Below the pieces are notes generated by a model. That model was not told where the DNA came from. It ran no database searches and worked only from the letters and a program-made list of their open reading frames with translations. Source: Zea mays (lineage: Eukaryota; Streptophyta; Magnoliopsida; Poales; Poaceae). From it: DNA of 64,000 nt. The position numbers and the translations under genes are program-made. Positions within the stretch are counted from its first letter, which is position 1. Every line of letters begins with the position of its first letter. Location of the stretch: assembly GCF_902167145.1 (NCBI RefSeq), contig NC_050096.1, positions 199,160,566 to 199,224,565 of the forward strand, given 5' to 3'. Positions 32,367-43,747 of the stretch are shown piece after piece.

Positions 32367-32584
32367 CACCGGACTGTCCGGTGCACTAGCGGAGCAACGA
32401 CTCTTTGGTGCAACGGTCGACTACATAGTGCCCCTGACAGCGCTACAGTTCGTGGCAGAAGTCAGAGCAGAGGTCAGAGGCGCACCGGACTGTCCGGTGC
32501 CACCAGAAGTCAGCGCTCCAATGGTCGACTGCGTTAGAACCCTAACGGTTGGGTGACGTGGCTGGCGCACCGGACTGTCCGGTG
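32367..32584 (+). repeat. Three copies of a 17-bp palindrome in U3
   Basis: CACCGGACTGTCCGGTG at 32367, 32483 and 32568, palindromic around its centre base, with a degenerate copy near 32285. It lies 50-270 bp upstream of the TATA box, a placement suited to a dimeric transcription factor site (inference). Confidence 0.85.
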
Positions 32585-32632
32585 TGCCCATCAACAGCAG
32601 CCACCCCAACGGTTGTTTTGGTGGTTGGGGGC

Positions 32633-32640
32633 TATAAATA
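32633..32640 (+). promoter_or_regulatory. Copia-2 LTR TATA box
   Basis: TATAAATA after GGGGGC, at the usual place for this LTR group. Confidence 0.75.
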
Positions 32641-33205
32641 CCAACCACCTCCACTCTAACCATCCAAGCATTCACGACTCCTCATTCAATACAAGAGCAA
32701 AGTGCAACACTCCAAGACACAAATCAAAGCCACTGATCCGATCAAAGTCCCCAATTCAATTCTAGTGCATTAGGACTTGTGAGAGGATCACTTGTGTTTT
32801 TTGTTGCTCTTATTTGCTTGGCTTAGCTTTCTTTTCTTTCTCACTTCTTACTCTCAAGTGCTTTGTAAGCAAGGCAAGAGACACCAATTGTGTGGTGATC
32901 CTTGCGGGGTCTAAGTGACCCGTGAAATTAAGGAAGAAGCCTCACTCGGTCTAAGTGGCCGTTTGAGAGAGGGAAAGGGTTGAGAGAGACCCGGTCTTTG
33001 TGACCACCTCAATAGGGACTAGGTTCTTTAGAACCGAACCTCGGTGAAACAAATCACCGTGTCATCCGCTTTATTTCTTGGTTGATTTGTTTTCCCCCTC
33101 TCTCCCGGACTTGGATTTTATTCTAACGCTAACCCCGGCTTGTAGTGTATTTAAAGTTGTAAATTTCAGTTTCCGCCTATCCACCCCCTTCTAGGCGACT
33201 TTCAA

Positions 33206-33218
33206 TTGGTATCAAAGC
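33206..33218 (+). other. Copia-2 primer binding site
   Basis: TTGGTATCAAAGC directly after the LTR; one G-to-A difference from the initiator tRNA-Met complement (TGGTATCAGAGC). Confidence 0.85.
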
Positions 33219-33252
33219 CTAGTACTTCATTAGAGTCTAACCACTCGAAGTG

Positions 33253-35556
33253 ATGTTGGGAGGATCCACCAAGAGGGAGATGGAAACGGCCACAAGTCAC
33301 GGGAAGGCTCCATCAAGGGAGTCCGGCACCAAAGGAAGGGAGGAATCACCTCCCCGCGTCAAGTCGCATCGGAGTGGCGACAAGAAGAAGAAGATGAAGA
33401 AAGTGGTCTACTATGAGACCGATTCTTCGTCGCCCTCCACATCCGGCTCCGATGCCGCATCCGTCACTTCTAAGCGCCATGAGCGCAATAAGTTTAGTAA
33501 GATCCCCCTACGCTATCCCCGCATTTCTAAACGCGCTCCTTTACTTTCCGTTCCATTAGGCAAACCACCGGTTTTTGATGGTGAAGATTATTCTATGTGG
33601 AGTGTTAAAATGAAAGGTCATCTAACCTCACTCCACGAAAGCATATGAGATGTTGTTGAGTATGGAGCGCAGGTACCACAGGTGGGGTATAAAGACTATG
33701 ACTCGGACGATGTCGCCCAAATACGACACTTTAACTCCCAAGCAACTACTATACTCCTCGCCTCTTTAAGTCGAGAAAAGTATAAAAAAGTGCATGGGTT
33801 ATAGACCGCCAAAGAAATTTGGGACGTCCTCAAGACCGCACACCAAGGGGACGAGATGACCAAGATCACCAAAAGGGAGACGATCGAGGGAGAGCTCGGT
33901 CGATACGTCCTCAACCATGGGGAAGAGCCGCAAGCCATGTACAACCGACTAAAGACCATGGTGAACCAAGTATGCAACCTCGGGAGCACCAAATGGGATG
34001 ACCATGAAATGGTCAAGGTTATTCTAAGAGCACTCGTTTTTCGCAATCCTACGCAAGTTCAATTAATACATGGTGATCCTAGATATAAGCTAATGTCTCC
34101 CGAGGAGGTTATAGGGAAGTTTGTGAGCTTTGAATTGATGATCAAAGGCTCCAAACAAATCATCAACTTGGAGCAAGGTGTCACCTCCACACCTGAGGTG
34201 CAACCCGTCGCATTCAAAGCGACGAAGGAGAAGAAAGAAGAGTCTACATCAAGTAGGCTCCCCATCGACGCCTCCAAGCTCGACAACAAGGAGATGGCGC
34301 TCATCATCAAGAGCTTCCATCAAATCCTCAAGCAAAAGAGGGGGAAGGACTACAAATCCCGCTCCAAAAGGGTGTGCTACAAGTGTGGTAAGCTCGATCA
34401 TTTTATCGCTAAATGCCCTATGTCTAGTTATAGTGACAGGGACAACAACAAGAAGGGGAGGAAGAAGGAAAAGAAGAAGTACTACAAGAAGGGCGGCGAT
34501 GCCCACGTGTGTCGGGAATGGGACTCCGACATGAGCTCCACCGACTCCTCCTCCGATGAGGATGCCACAAACATCGCCGTCAACAAGGGTCTTCTCTTCC
34601 CCAACGTCGGCCACAAGTGCCTCATGGCAAAGGACGACAAAAGGAAGAAAGTAAAATCTAGAGCCTCTACCAAACATACAACATCTAGTGATAAGGGTAG
34701 CTCTAGTGAAGATGAAGATAATTTGCTTACCCTTTTTGCCAACCTTAACATGCAACAGAAAGAAAAATTGAATGAATTGATAGGTGCTATTCATGAGAAG
34801 CATGAACTCTTGGATAGCCAAGAGGAATTCCTTATGAAGGAAAACATAAAGCATGTTAAAGTTAAAAATGCTTATGCTTAGGAGATAGAAAAATGTGAAA
34901 ACTTGACTAAAGAGCTTAGCATTTGCCATGAAACTATTTCCAACCTTAGAACTGAGAATATTAGTTTAATTGCTAAGGTTGAAAAATCAAATGTTTGCCA
35001 TGATTCACTTACCAATCTTAGAAATGAAAATGCTAGTTTAATTGCTAAGATTGATAAATTGAATGAATCAATTTCTAGCCTTAGAACTAAAAATGATAGT
35101 TTAATTTCAAAGACTAAAGATTTAAATGTTTGCAATGATTATATTTCCTATCTTAGAGATGAAAATGCCTTGCTAAAAACTAAGATAGATGAATTAATTG
35201 TTTGCAAACCCTCTACATCTACTGTTGATCATGTCACTAGTTGTACTAGATGTAGAGATATTAATGTTGATGCTATTCATGATCACCTTGCTTTAATTAA
35301 ACAACAAAATGATCATATAACTCAATTAACTAGTAAAATAAATGAGCATGAGATAGAAAATGAAAATTTTAAATTTGCTAGAAGCATGCTCTATAATGGG
35401 AGACGCCCTGGCATCAAGGATGACATTGGTTTCTAATAGGGAAGCAATGTCAAACTTAATGCCCCTAAAATATTGTCTAATTTTGTTAAGGGCAAGGCTC
35501 CCATGGCTCAGGATAACGAGGGATACATTTTATATCCTGCTGTTATCCTGAACATA
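33253..35556 (+). pseudogene. Copia-2 gag (nonsense- and frameshift-mutated)
   Basis: The ATG at 33253 begins a lysine-rich N-terminus. Then PVFDGEDYSMWSVKMKGHL and the copia gag core (IWDVLKTAHQG, NHGEEPQAMYNRLKTMV, LGSTKWDDHEMVKVILRAL), the zinc knuckle CYKCGKLDHFIAKC near 34376 and a long C-terminal coiled coil with repeated LRTEN/LRNEN/LRDEN units (34903-35400). In-frame stops: TGA 33646, TAG 33802, TAG 34879, TAA 35434 and TAG 35437. A one-base deletion near 35542 then shifts the frame just before element B. The protein continues at 48231. Confidence 0.87.
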
Positions 35557-38500
35557 TGTAATGCCCCGAATTTGAGAGTTAAATTTTTTTTCTTTCTCTA
35601 ACACTCGCCAAATTTGGGCGTTACCTTTTCCTCTTTCTTCTTCTTCTCGCTATGCCTTGTTCTTTTCCAAAGTTATAGCGAGATTTAGCTCGACATCTCG
35701 TGTAAGTAAAACCCTAGGGTTAAATCTTTTTGGTTGTTGCACCATGCCAGACCATGCATTCTTTGTTTGTTGAGTGAATTAGTGAAAGCATGCTTTTAGA
35801 AAATAGATTAAAAATGGGGAAAACCCTTTCCTTTTCCCTCCTCTTTCTTCCCCCCTAGCGGCCCATCTGGCGCATCCCCCCTTCTCCTGCGGCCCCCTCG
35901 TGCCTCCCCCCTCTCCTGGGTCGGCTAGCGGCCCAGCTCGGCTCGTGGCACGGCACAGCCGAGCCCCCCCCCCCCCCCCCCCGCGCGGCCCACCCCCATC
36001 CTGGGCCGGCCTCGCGGCGCGGCCCAGCCGCCCCAGCGCCCGCCCCTCCCCGCGTTCCCCACGCGCGGCACGCAGGCGGTTACAGTAACCACCGCTGCTG
36101 CCCCTGGTGGGCCCCACCTGTAAGCCCCAACCGCCCCTTTCATTCTACCCCCGACGTACGTTCCTTTCTCCTCCCTCCTCCACCTCGCCCACGTCGATCA
36201 GAGCCGCCCTCGACGCCGTCTGCCTGCACCGCCTTCGCTCCTCCCGCGGTGAGCCCCGACTCCTCTTCTTCCTCCCTTCCTCACCCCTTTCTTCCCCCAG
36301 CTCGGCGGCCCCCTCCCCGCGACATGCCCAACCCCCCTCCCTGGCCATGGTGCGGCCCCGGCGAAGGGCGCAGCGCGGCCATGGCGTGGCTCCAACGCGG
36401 TGCGCGGCGCGCCCTCCCCCACCCCGAGCCCCTCTCCCTCCCTCGCGCTCGGCCCTCGGCGTGGCCCGCCCTGCGCGCGTGCCCCCAACGCGGTCCGCCG
36501 AGCCCGCGGCATGGCACGACCTAGCTCCTCGGCGTGGCCGTGGCGCTCGCGCCCCCGCCCCGGCACGGCGGCCCTCCCCGCGCGGCGGCCCCCTGCTACC
36601 CCGGCGTGCGCGCGGCCCCTCGCGCGTGTCTGCGGCCCACAACACGGCCATGGAGCTCGGCTAGCGCGCGGCCCGCGGCCCTCGCACGCGGCGTGCGCGT
36701 CTGCAGCGACTGGGACCCGGCGCGGCCCCCGCTGCCTACGCGCGGTGTCCCCGGCGTGACGCGGTTGGTCCCCGGCACGGCCTCGCTGCCTGCGCGCGGC
36801 GTGCCCGACGCAGCCTACCCGCGGCGTGCGTGCGGCTCGTTCGCGGCGCGCGCGACTCGTTCGCTGCGTGCGCAGCACGACCAGCTCGCGGTGTCCCTGG
36901 CCCCGGTCAGTGCGGCCTTGCGCGCGCTAGAGCTTGCGCAGTGTATGCGGCTAGCTCGACTGGCGTTGTTCCTGTTATGAATATTATTATCGACTTGACG
37001 TAATTTATGTCTTGCGAATAGAACGTCGATGGATAACGTAAATGATTTAGTTCTTTTATATATAGTAAGAATGCCACTAGTATGTTCACAACATTAACCT
37101 GACCTGCTCTAACGCATGCTTTCACAAGTCATGTAATTACTTGCTCATTCAATAAGTAATTTAATAAATACTAGTTTATGTGTAGTTAGGTCACCTCTCG
37201 TGTTTTAACTTGATAAGATATGACTGTGTTGTCAAGCTGGAAGTTCTTTTACGTAACACGTGTGGTCTCACGCGTCGTCGCGTGCCATTCTCGCTAACAC
37301 TAGTTTTGCGTGATCGTAAGCGCGAACTCGATGTCATGTGCGTGTTTAACTGATTTGTTTCCTTATATGGTGTACTGTTCCTTTGCTGATTTAAGTTGTG
37401 AATGCATGTTTGCACACGCATAGAGAACGGTCTGGTCACTGAATCCGAAGAACTCGCAGGAGAAGACCCTGAGCAGCAGCTGGTTGGTGGAGGCAAGTGT
37501 CCCTTGACCCACTTATGTCCTATACATTCCATAATTCACTTTTTGCATTTACACAGTTTATACCTAAGGATTGACTAGCTTTTGTTATCCATGACCTTGC
37601 TTACCTATTTGGGTTGGATTATTCTGGTTTAGCTTCATGCTAGTGCTTCACATTAATCAATGAACATGATGAGATTTATCAATGATACGATGTTTCCCTT
37701 CTTTATTTTGATGATATACTTGTGTCATTTAAGGGGACTCGAGCGGTTTCTCGAGTGCCTCTCGTAAGGACCTGTTCGTTGGATGACCACCCAGGAAAAC
37801 AGTGCAACCATGAGGGTGGAATGGGACGCCCTTAGCTGAATAATTAGAGGAACCGGGGTGTAGTTCGCTTCACCGTCGTGCCGTTAATGGGGCTCGGTGT
37901 ATGCGGCTTGCTCTGCCAAGGTTGGTTCGCCCCTTGGGGAGGAGTGCGGTGCATTTAGGAAACCTAACGGGTGGCTATAGCCCCGGGGAATCTTTGTAAA
38001 GGCTACGTAGTGATACCTTGCTAGGTCACCTTGGTAGTGATCAATGGAGAGTCATGATCTCCGGGTAGAAAGGGAATCACGACTTGTGGGTAAAGTGCGC
38101 AACCTCTGCAGAGTGTTATGAAAACTGATATATCAGTCGTGCTCGCGGTTATGAGCGGCCAAGGGAGCTCCATTGATTAGTGATACTTGATTAGAGATGT
38201 TCAGATTACAGGTGGCGATGAGAATGGTGGTTTTGGTATTGACTATGGTAATGGTAAGTGGTATTCTTTCCGTTTGGAAAGGGTACTTTTGGGTTAACAA
38301 CTTGGGTTAATACTAAAACATGGCTCTCTCTACTAGTAATAATAATCTGACCAACTAAAAGCAGCTGATTGACTTACCCTCACATAAAGCTAGTCCACTA
38401 TAGCCAAACAAGACATTTGCTGAGTATGTTGATGTGTACTCACCCTTACTCTACACACCAAACCCCCCTTCCCGAGGTTGTCCGCGTTGCAACCACTGCT

Positions 38501-38820
38501 CAGGAGAAGATGAAGCCATGAAGGAAGACTTCCAGGAGTTCCAAGATTACGACGAGTTTTAGGCGTGGGTTAGCGGTAACCCCTAGTCGGCTACCTGTGA
38601 AGGCCGCGTGTATCTACATTCCGTTTTTGCACTTTGATTATTGTTAAAGACTATGTGGATGTCTCAGACATATGATGTAATCGACTATTATTACCCTTTT
38701 ATGTTATTATTTGAGCATTGTGTGATGATGTCCAGTTATGTAACTTCTGTGTACGTGAATTGCTGATCCTGGCACGTACATGGTTCGCATTCGGTTTGCC
38801 TTCTAAAACCGGGTGTGACA
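35557..38820 (+). repeat. Element B 5' LTR
   Basis: 3264 bp. Begins with a long inverted repeat (35558-35624). 35820-36960 is extremely GC-rich and includes a run of 19 C (35964-35982). Long open frames there on both strands reflect composition, not genes. Candidate intron 37493-38503. Confidence 0.93.
37424..38562 (+). other. Candidate spliced acidic ORF in B 5' LTR
   Basis: Exon 37424-37492 (open; TESEELAGEDPEQQLVGG) ends at GGAG|GCAAGT, a perfect GC-type donor. The presumed intron 37493-38503 ends TGCTCAG. The terminal exon 38504-38562 continues in phase 1 and ends DFQEFQDYDEF, TAG at 38560-38562. The exon length is a multiple of three, as in C and D. No start codon seen. Confidence 0.45.
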
Positions 38821-38824
38821 TAGG

Positions 38825-38835
38825 TGGTATCAAAG
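38825..38835 (+). other. Element B primer binding site
   Basis: TGGTATCAAAG, initiator tRNA-Met type with one G-to-A change, four bases after the LTR. Confidence 0.8.
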
Positions 38836-39079
38836 TTGTGCTGACTGTAGGACCACTAGCCTAGAGTAGAATGATCGTTCTAAGGATTATAGACCCCCAT
38901 TCTCACCTTAACTTTGGTATCCCTTCAAAAGTTGGTCATATCGACCAAACCTATGTTCTACTATATATATTATACCTTGCTAATTTTTTTTGTTTATTCT
39001 AATTCCTCATTTATTTATGGTTTACTTGCTGGTCACATTAGTTATGTTCTCATTCTTATGCTTACGGTGTCTTTTGTAG

Positions 39080-40077
39080 ATGGCTCGTCTTAGACACACT
39101 GCACGGAAGTCCGTCATCCCCTTCTTGCCCTCTCGTCTCGCTGAGCGCCCGCTTCGCCGTCCAGTGACTGGTTAGTCTAGTCATTTGGAGAGGCTACACC
39201 ACCGACTGCACAAGGAATAGAAGCATCGACGACAGGAGCTGGAGCAGCAGGGCTCTTCTTTCTCGCTTCAGCAAGAGATAGAGTTCATGAGGAGCTGCTC
39301 CCCTGTGCACCCACTGGAGGCACCCCAGCTGCTGGAGTAGCTGCTGGAGGAGACCCAGACGACGGAGGCGGCGACAGCAGCCCGAGCTCTAGCACCGACC
39401 TTTCAGTCGACCAGGAGCCGGAAGGATGGGTTGTTCGACCCATCACTCGCGATGCCGCTCGCGGGTGTCACTTCCATGACGCGCTCGACACCCTGCTATG
39501 CCAGGCACTCAACCGACGTACTTGGTCCATCGAGTATCGTTGTGTGGTCTTCCAGCACAGTCGCGGGGTTTACCCAAACCGTTGGGAGGCGACCTGCTTG
39601 GTGCGCCGTCCGGAGAACAGTCTCTAGGGTGCGAAGATCTGCTCAGAGCACTATTCCATCTCTGAGCGGGACTCAGCTGAGGCGGCCATGCAAGATGTCG
39701 CACGGCATGCGCTTTCACACTACTGCTCAGTGCTCGGTGGGGTAGCTGATGGTCTCAACCTAAAGTATTACCACCGCCATCCATCTGGCAGCACAGGAGG
39801 CGTGATTGTCTCACCTGTTGGTGAGGACAATCCTAGGTTGAGCAGCATAGTCAACCTAGCTGTCGTGCTAAACACAGAGCTGGACCATGCATTAGACGAG
39901 CTGAGTAGGGCTCATGCTGAGATCACCCAGCTGTGGGCTGAGCGTGCAGAGCATCGTCACCTGGAGGATGGCTCCCCCACTCCTGTTGGGACTCAGCACC
40001 CGTACTGCTCACCTCGGCGTGGACACCAGGCTTATGGCAACCCCGACTGTAGGACCAAGATAAATTTCGAACCATAG
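39080..40077 (+). pseudogene. Element B ORF0, extra ORF upstream of gag (broken)
   Basis: The ATG at 39080 directly follows TTTTGTAG, a 3' splice-site-like sequence. Residues 1-90 are basic then Gln/Glu-rich, with three TAG codons. After a frameshift near 39350 the frame reads GWVVRPITRD, EYRCVVFQHSRGVYPNRW, CLVRRPENS, a TAG at 39625, ISERDSAEAAMQDVARHAL, HYCSVLGG, and a helical end (LSSIVNLAVVLNTELDHAL). The layout parallels ORF0 of element D: a middle region with an EAA/EAI...L..(F/Y)C pattern followed by a coiled coil. I know no function for this family. Confidence 0.65.
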
Positions 40078-40483
40078 ATTGTCAGTGTTGGGTCCTGTAA
40101 TAAATGCTTAAATATAGAAGTTTTAGTCTTAGTCTTAGTCTCAGTCTTACTTTTAGTTAGTCTTAGTTAGACAGGGTAGTTTGCTTATCCTATGCTTTTA
40201 TGTTTGTCATGATGAACTATGTTGGATTTGGATATTTGTAATGACTGTTACTAGAGTGTGGGCATCCCCTACACCTTGGTTTACCTGTTAAATGTTAATG
40301 AAGTTAGCTATCTAGTTGGGAAGCCTTTTTATTCCACTTTCCTCTTTATCTGAGAAGCTGTGTTGGTCTGTGTTGGATATTAGTGAAGATGTTCATCTGT
40401 TCAGTGCTGTGGAAGAATTCTATACTCTTTTCTTATGCTGCAAGCTTGCAAGATCTGTTCTGATGTGTGATTGCATTCTGCAG
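40078..40483 (+). other. Intron-like gap between ORF0 and gag (element B)
   Basis: 406 bp of T-rich, stop-filled sequence with (TCTTAG)n-like repeats at 40120-40170, ending CATTCTGCAG right against the gag ATG. It looks like the 3' part of an intron. Confidence 0.45.
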
Positions 40484-42349
40484 ATGTCAGAAAACAGGCA
40501 CAGAGGAGGAAGGCGTGCTCAGTAGGAGCAGGCACCCCCGCAGGATGAGGCACCCCGTCAGCAGTTGCCCCCACCGCCCCTAATGACCATCGAGCAGATG
40601 TTCCTAATGCAGACTCAGGCAGTTCAAGCCATCGGTCAGACTCTGGCCGCCATTCAGCAGCAGCAGCAGTAGCCACCACCTTAGCCTCAAATGCCTCAGA
40701 TGCCCAGGGACAAGCATGTTGAATTCATGAGAGGTCATCCCCCAGCATTCGCTCACTCTTCTGACCCCATGGATGCTGAAGATTGGCTGCGCACTATGGA
40801 GTGGGAGTTGCACACCGCCCAGTGCGACGACAGGGAGAAAGTTCTGTATGGTCCCCATCTGTTGAGAGGAGCAGCCTAGTTTTGGTGGGAGTCCTATCTC
40901 GCCACCCATGCCAACCCTGATGCCATCACCTAGGAAGAATTCAGAGATAGCTTCCGTCAGTACCATGTTCCTGCAGGTCTGATGACAGTGAAGAAGGAGG
41001 AGTTCCTGGCACTGAAGAAAGGGCCTATGTCAGTCAGTGAGTACTGAGACAGGTTTCTGCAGCTATCCTGCTATGCTCCTGAAGATGTCAACACCGACGC
41101 CAAGAGACAGTATCGTTTCCTAAGAGGCTTTATCGACCCTCTGTAGTATCAGCTGATGAATCATACTTTCCCCACATTTCAGCACCTGATCGACAGAGCA
41201 ATCATGACAGAGAGGAAGCACAAAGAGATGGAGGATCGCAAGCGTAAGATCAGTGGACCTCAGCCTAGAATCAGCAATCGCCCTCGTTTCTCAGGCAACC
41301 CACCTCAGCAGTTCAGGCAGAACCAGCGCCCACCTTAGCGGCAGCAGTTTCAAAGGCAATACCCTCAGCACCAGCAGCAGAATCGTTAGAACAATTAGTC
41401 AGGAGGAGGTCAGTTCCAGAGGTAGAATCAGTAGGCACCTCGTCTTCCTGACCCAGCAACCCAACAGAACAATCAAGCAGCCCCAGTTCAAGGCGGAAGC
41501 AGAGCATGTTTCCACTATGGAGAGCAAGGTCATTGGGTGATGCAATGTCTGAAGAAGGCAGCCCAGCAGCAGTCAGGCCCTAGTGCCCCGGCAAAGCAGA
41601 ATGTGTCTCAGCCTGGAGCAGTCAACTGCTCCCAGCCACGCTACAACCATGGGAGACTGAACCACTTGGAGGCTAAAGCAGTTCAGGAAACCCTGGGCAT
41701 GATAGTAGGTATGTTTCTAGTCGACTCCCATATTGCAGAAGTGTTATTTGATACTGGAGCAACACATTCTTTTATAACTGCATCATGGGTAGAAGCACAT
41801 AATCTTCCAATAACTACCATGCCAACACCCATTCAAATTGACTCAGCCGGTGGTAGAATTCGAGCCGATAGCATTTGCTTGAATGTAAGTGTGGAAATAA
41901 AGGGGATAGCATTTCCCGCTAATCTCATAGTAATGGGTACTCAGGGAATAGATGTCATCCTAGGGATGAATTGGCTAGATAAGTATCAGATAGTTATCAG
42001 TTGTGATAAGAGGACAATCAAGTTGATGTCCCCACTAGGAGAGGAAGTGGTGACCGAGTTAGTCCCGCCTGAGCCAAAGAAAGGAAGTTGTTATCAGATG
42101 GTTATTGATAGCAGTGAAGCAGATCCACTCGAGATTATCAAAGTTGTGTCCGAGTTCCCAAATGTGTTCCCAAAGGACTTACCAGGCATGCCACCTGAGC
42201 GAAAAGTTGAGTTTGCCATAGAGCTTCTTCCTGGAACCACTCCCATTTTTAAGAGAGCTTACAGAGTATCTGGACCAGAATTAGTTGAACTCAAGAAGCA
42301 GATCGATGAGCTATCAGAGAAAGGCTACATCAGACCAAGCACCTCGCCT
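40484..42349 (+). pseudogene. Element B gag and protease (many TAG stops)
   Basis: A single frame from ATG 40484 into pol. Gag: Gln-rich start, PPAFAHSSDPMDAEDWLRTM, FWWESYLA, FRDSFRQYHVPAG, a Gln/Pro-rich tail and a zinc knuckle CFHYGEQGHWVMQC (41507-41548) whose second Cys has become Tyr. Protease: LFDTGATHSFI with D-T-G at 41750-41758 and DVILGMNWLDKY. Gag carries eleven TAG and one TGA; the sites mostly look like former CAG or TGG codons. No frameshift was noticed in this segment. The linker into RT ends at TAG 42350. Confidence 0.88.
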
Positions 42350-43747
42350 TAGGCCACCCCTGACCTATTCGTGGAGAAGAAAGATGGCACCAGAAGGATG
42401 TGTATCGATTATCGAGCTCTGAACGAGGTCACCATCAAGAACAAGTACCCCTTGCCCAGAATAGAAGATATGTTCGACCAATTGAGAGGAGCCAGCGTGT
42501 TCTCAAAGATAGATCTGAGGTCAGGTTATCACCAGCTCAGGATTCAACCTTCAGACATTTCGAAGACGTCATTCATTACCAAGTATGGGTTGTATGAGTT
42601 CACCGTGATGTCTTTTGGCCTAACGAATGCACCAGCCTTCTTCATGAATTTGATGAACATTGTATGCATGGATTATCTCGACAAATTTGTGGTGGTATTC
42701 ATTGACGACATTATTATATATTCTCAGAGCGAAGAAGAGCATGCGAGACATTTGAGGATGGTTTTGCAGAGATTGCGAGAGCACCAGCTGTATGCGAAGT
42801 TGAGAAAGTGTGAGTTCTGGATTGATGAAGTCCTGTTCTTGGGTCACATAATCAACAAAGAAGGATTGGTTGTGGATCCGAAGAAAGTGGAAGACATTCT
42901 GAACTGGAAAGCGCCAACAGATGCTCGAGGAATCAAGAGCTTCATTGGAATGGCCGGATATTATTGGCGATTCATTGAAGGATTTTCGAAGATTGCGAAA
43001 CCGATGACAGCTTTGTTAGGCAACAAAGTTGAGTTCAAGTGGACCCAGAAATGCCAAGAATCCTTTGAAGCGCTGAAAGAAAACTTGACTACATCACCTG
43101 TCTTAGTCTTGCCTGATGTGCACAAGCCCTTCTCGGTGTATTGCGATGCTTGTTACACTGGTTTGGGATGTGTGTTGATGCAAGAGGGAAGAGTTGTGGC
43201 CTACTCGTCCCGACAGCTAAAGGTTCACGAGAAGAATTACCCAATCCATGACTTAGAGTTGGCAGCAGTGGTTCACGCACTGAAGACATGGAGGCACTAC
43301 CTGTACGGACATAAATGTGATGTTTACACAGACCATAAGAGTTTGAAGTACATATTCACTCAGTCAAAGCTGAATATGAGGCAACGAAAATGGTTAGAGT
43401 TGATCAAGGACTATGAATTGGAGATTCATTACCATCCAGGCAAAGCGAACGTAGTGGCAGATGCTTTGAGCAGGAAGAGTCAAGTCAATATGATGGTCGC
43501 TCATACGATGCCCTATGAGTTGGCCAAAGAGTTTGACAGGTTGAGCCTCGGATTTCTGAACAATATGCGAGGAGTGACAGTTGAGTTAGAGCCAACCCTA
43601 GAGCTGGAAATCAAAGAAGCACAGAAGAATGATGAGAAGATAAATGAAGTCAGGCAACTGATTCTAGAAGGCAGAGGCAAAGACTTTCGGGAAGATGCAG
43701 AAGGTGTGATATGGTTCAAGGACCGCTTGTGTGTTCCCAATGTCTAG
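42350..43747 (+). pseudogene. Element B reverse transcriptase and RNase H
   Basis: Same frame as gag. [43 protein letters not shown] and the active site FIDD (42698-42709), then [11 protein letters not shown]. RNase [64 protein letters not shown] and ADALSRK. A 458-codon open run remains between TAG 42350 and TAG 43745, so the catalytic residues look intact although the polyprotein around them is broken. Confidence 0.9.

Larger units (their letters stand above)
32090..33204 (+). repeat. Copia-2 5' LTR
   Basis: 1115 bp from TGAAAGGGAAATAGGG to GGCGACTTTCA. The start and body match what I recall of the maize Opie/Ji LTR group. U3 holds three CACCGGACTGTCCGGTG palindromes upstream of the TATA box. 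Confidence 0.88.
32090..35556 (+). mobile_element. Copia-2 (Opie/Ji-like), 5' portion
   Basis: Plus-strand SIRE-lineage copia: 5' LTR, Met primer site, gag. Interrupted at 35557 by element B (target ACATA 35552-35556 and 48226-48230) and resumed at 48231. Later cut again at 51172 by Huck-2; RNase H and the 3' LTR are outside the window. Confidence 0.9.

Noticed and set aside
33205..33218. tRNA-like sequence after LTRs
   Set aside because: These short matches are primer binding sites; no full tRNA cloverleaf was found in the window.
36107..36980. Several 90-226 codon ORFs on both strands in the GC-rich part of B and LTR-A LTRs
   Set aside because: Overlapping Ala/Arg/Pro-rich frames on both strands in a GC-rich block; no domain, not conserved between the two B LTRs.
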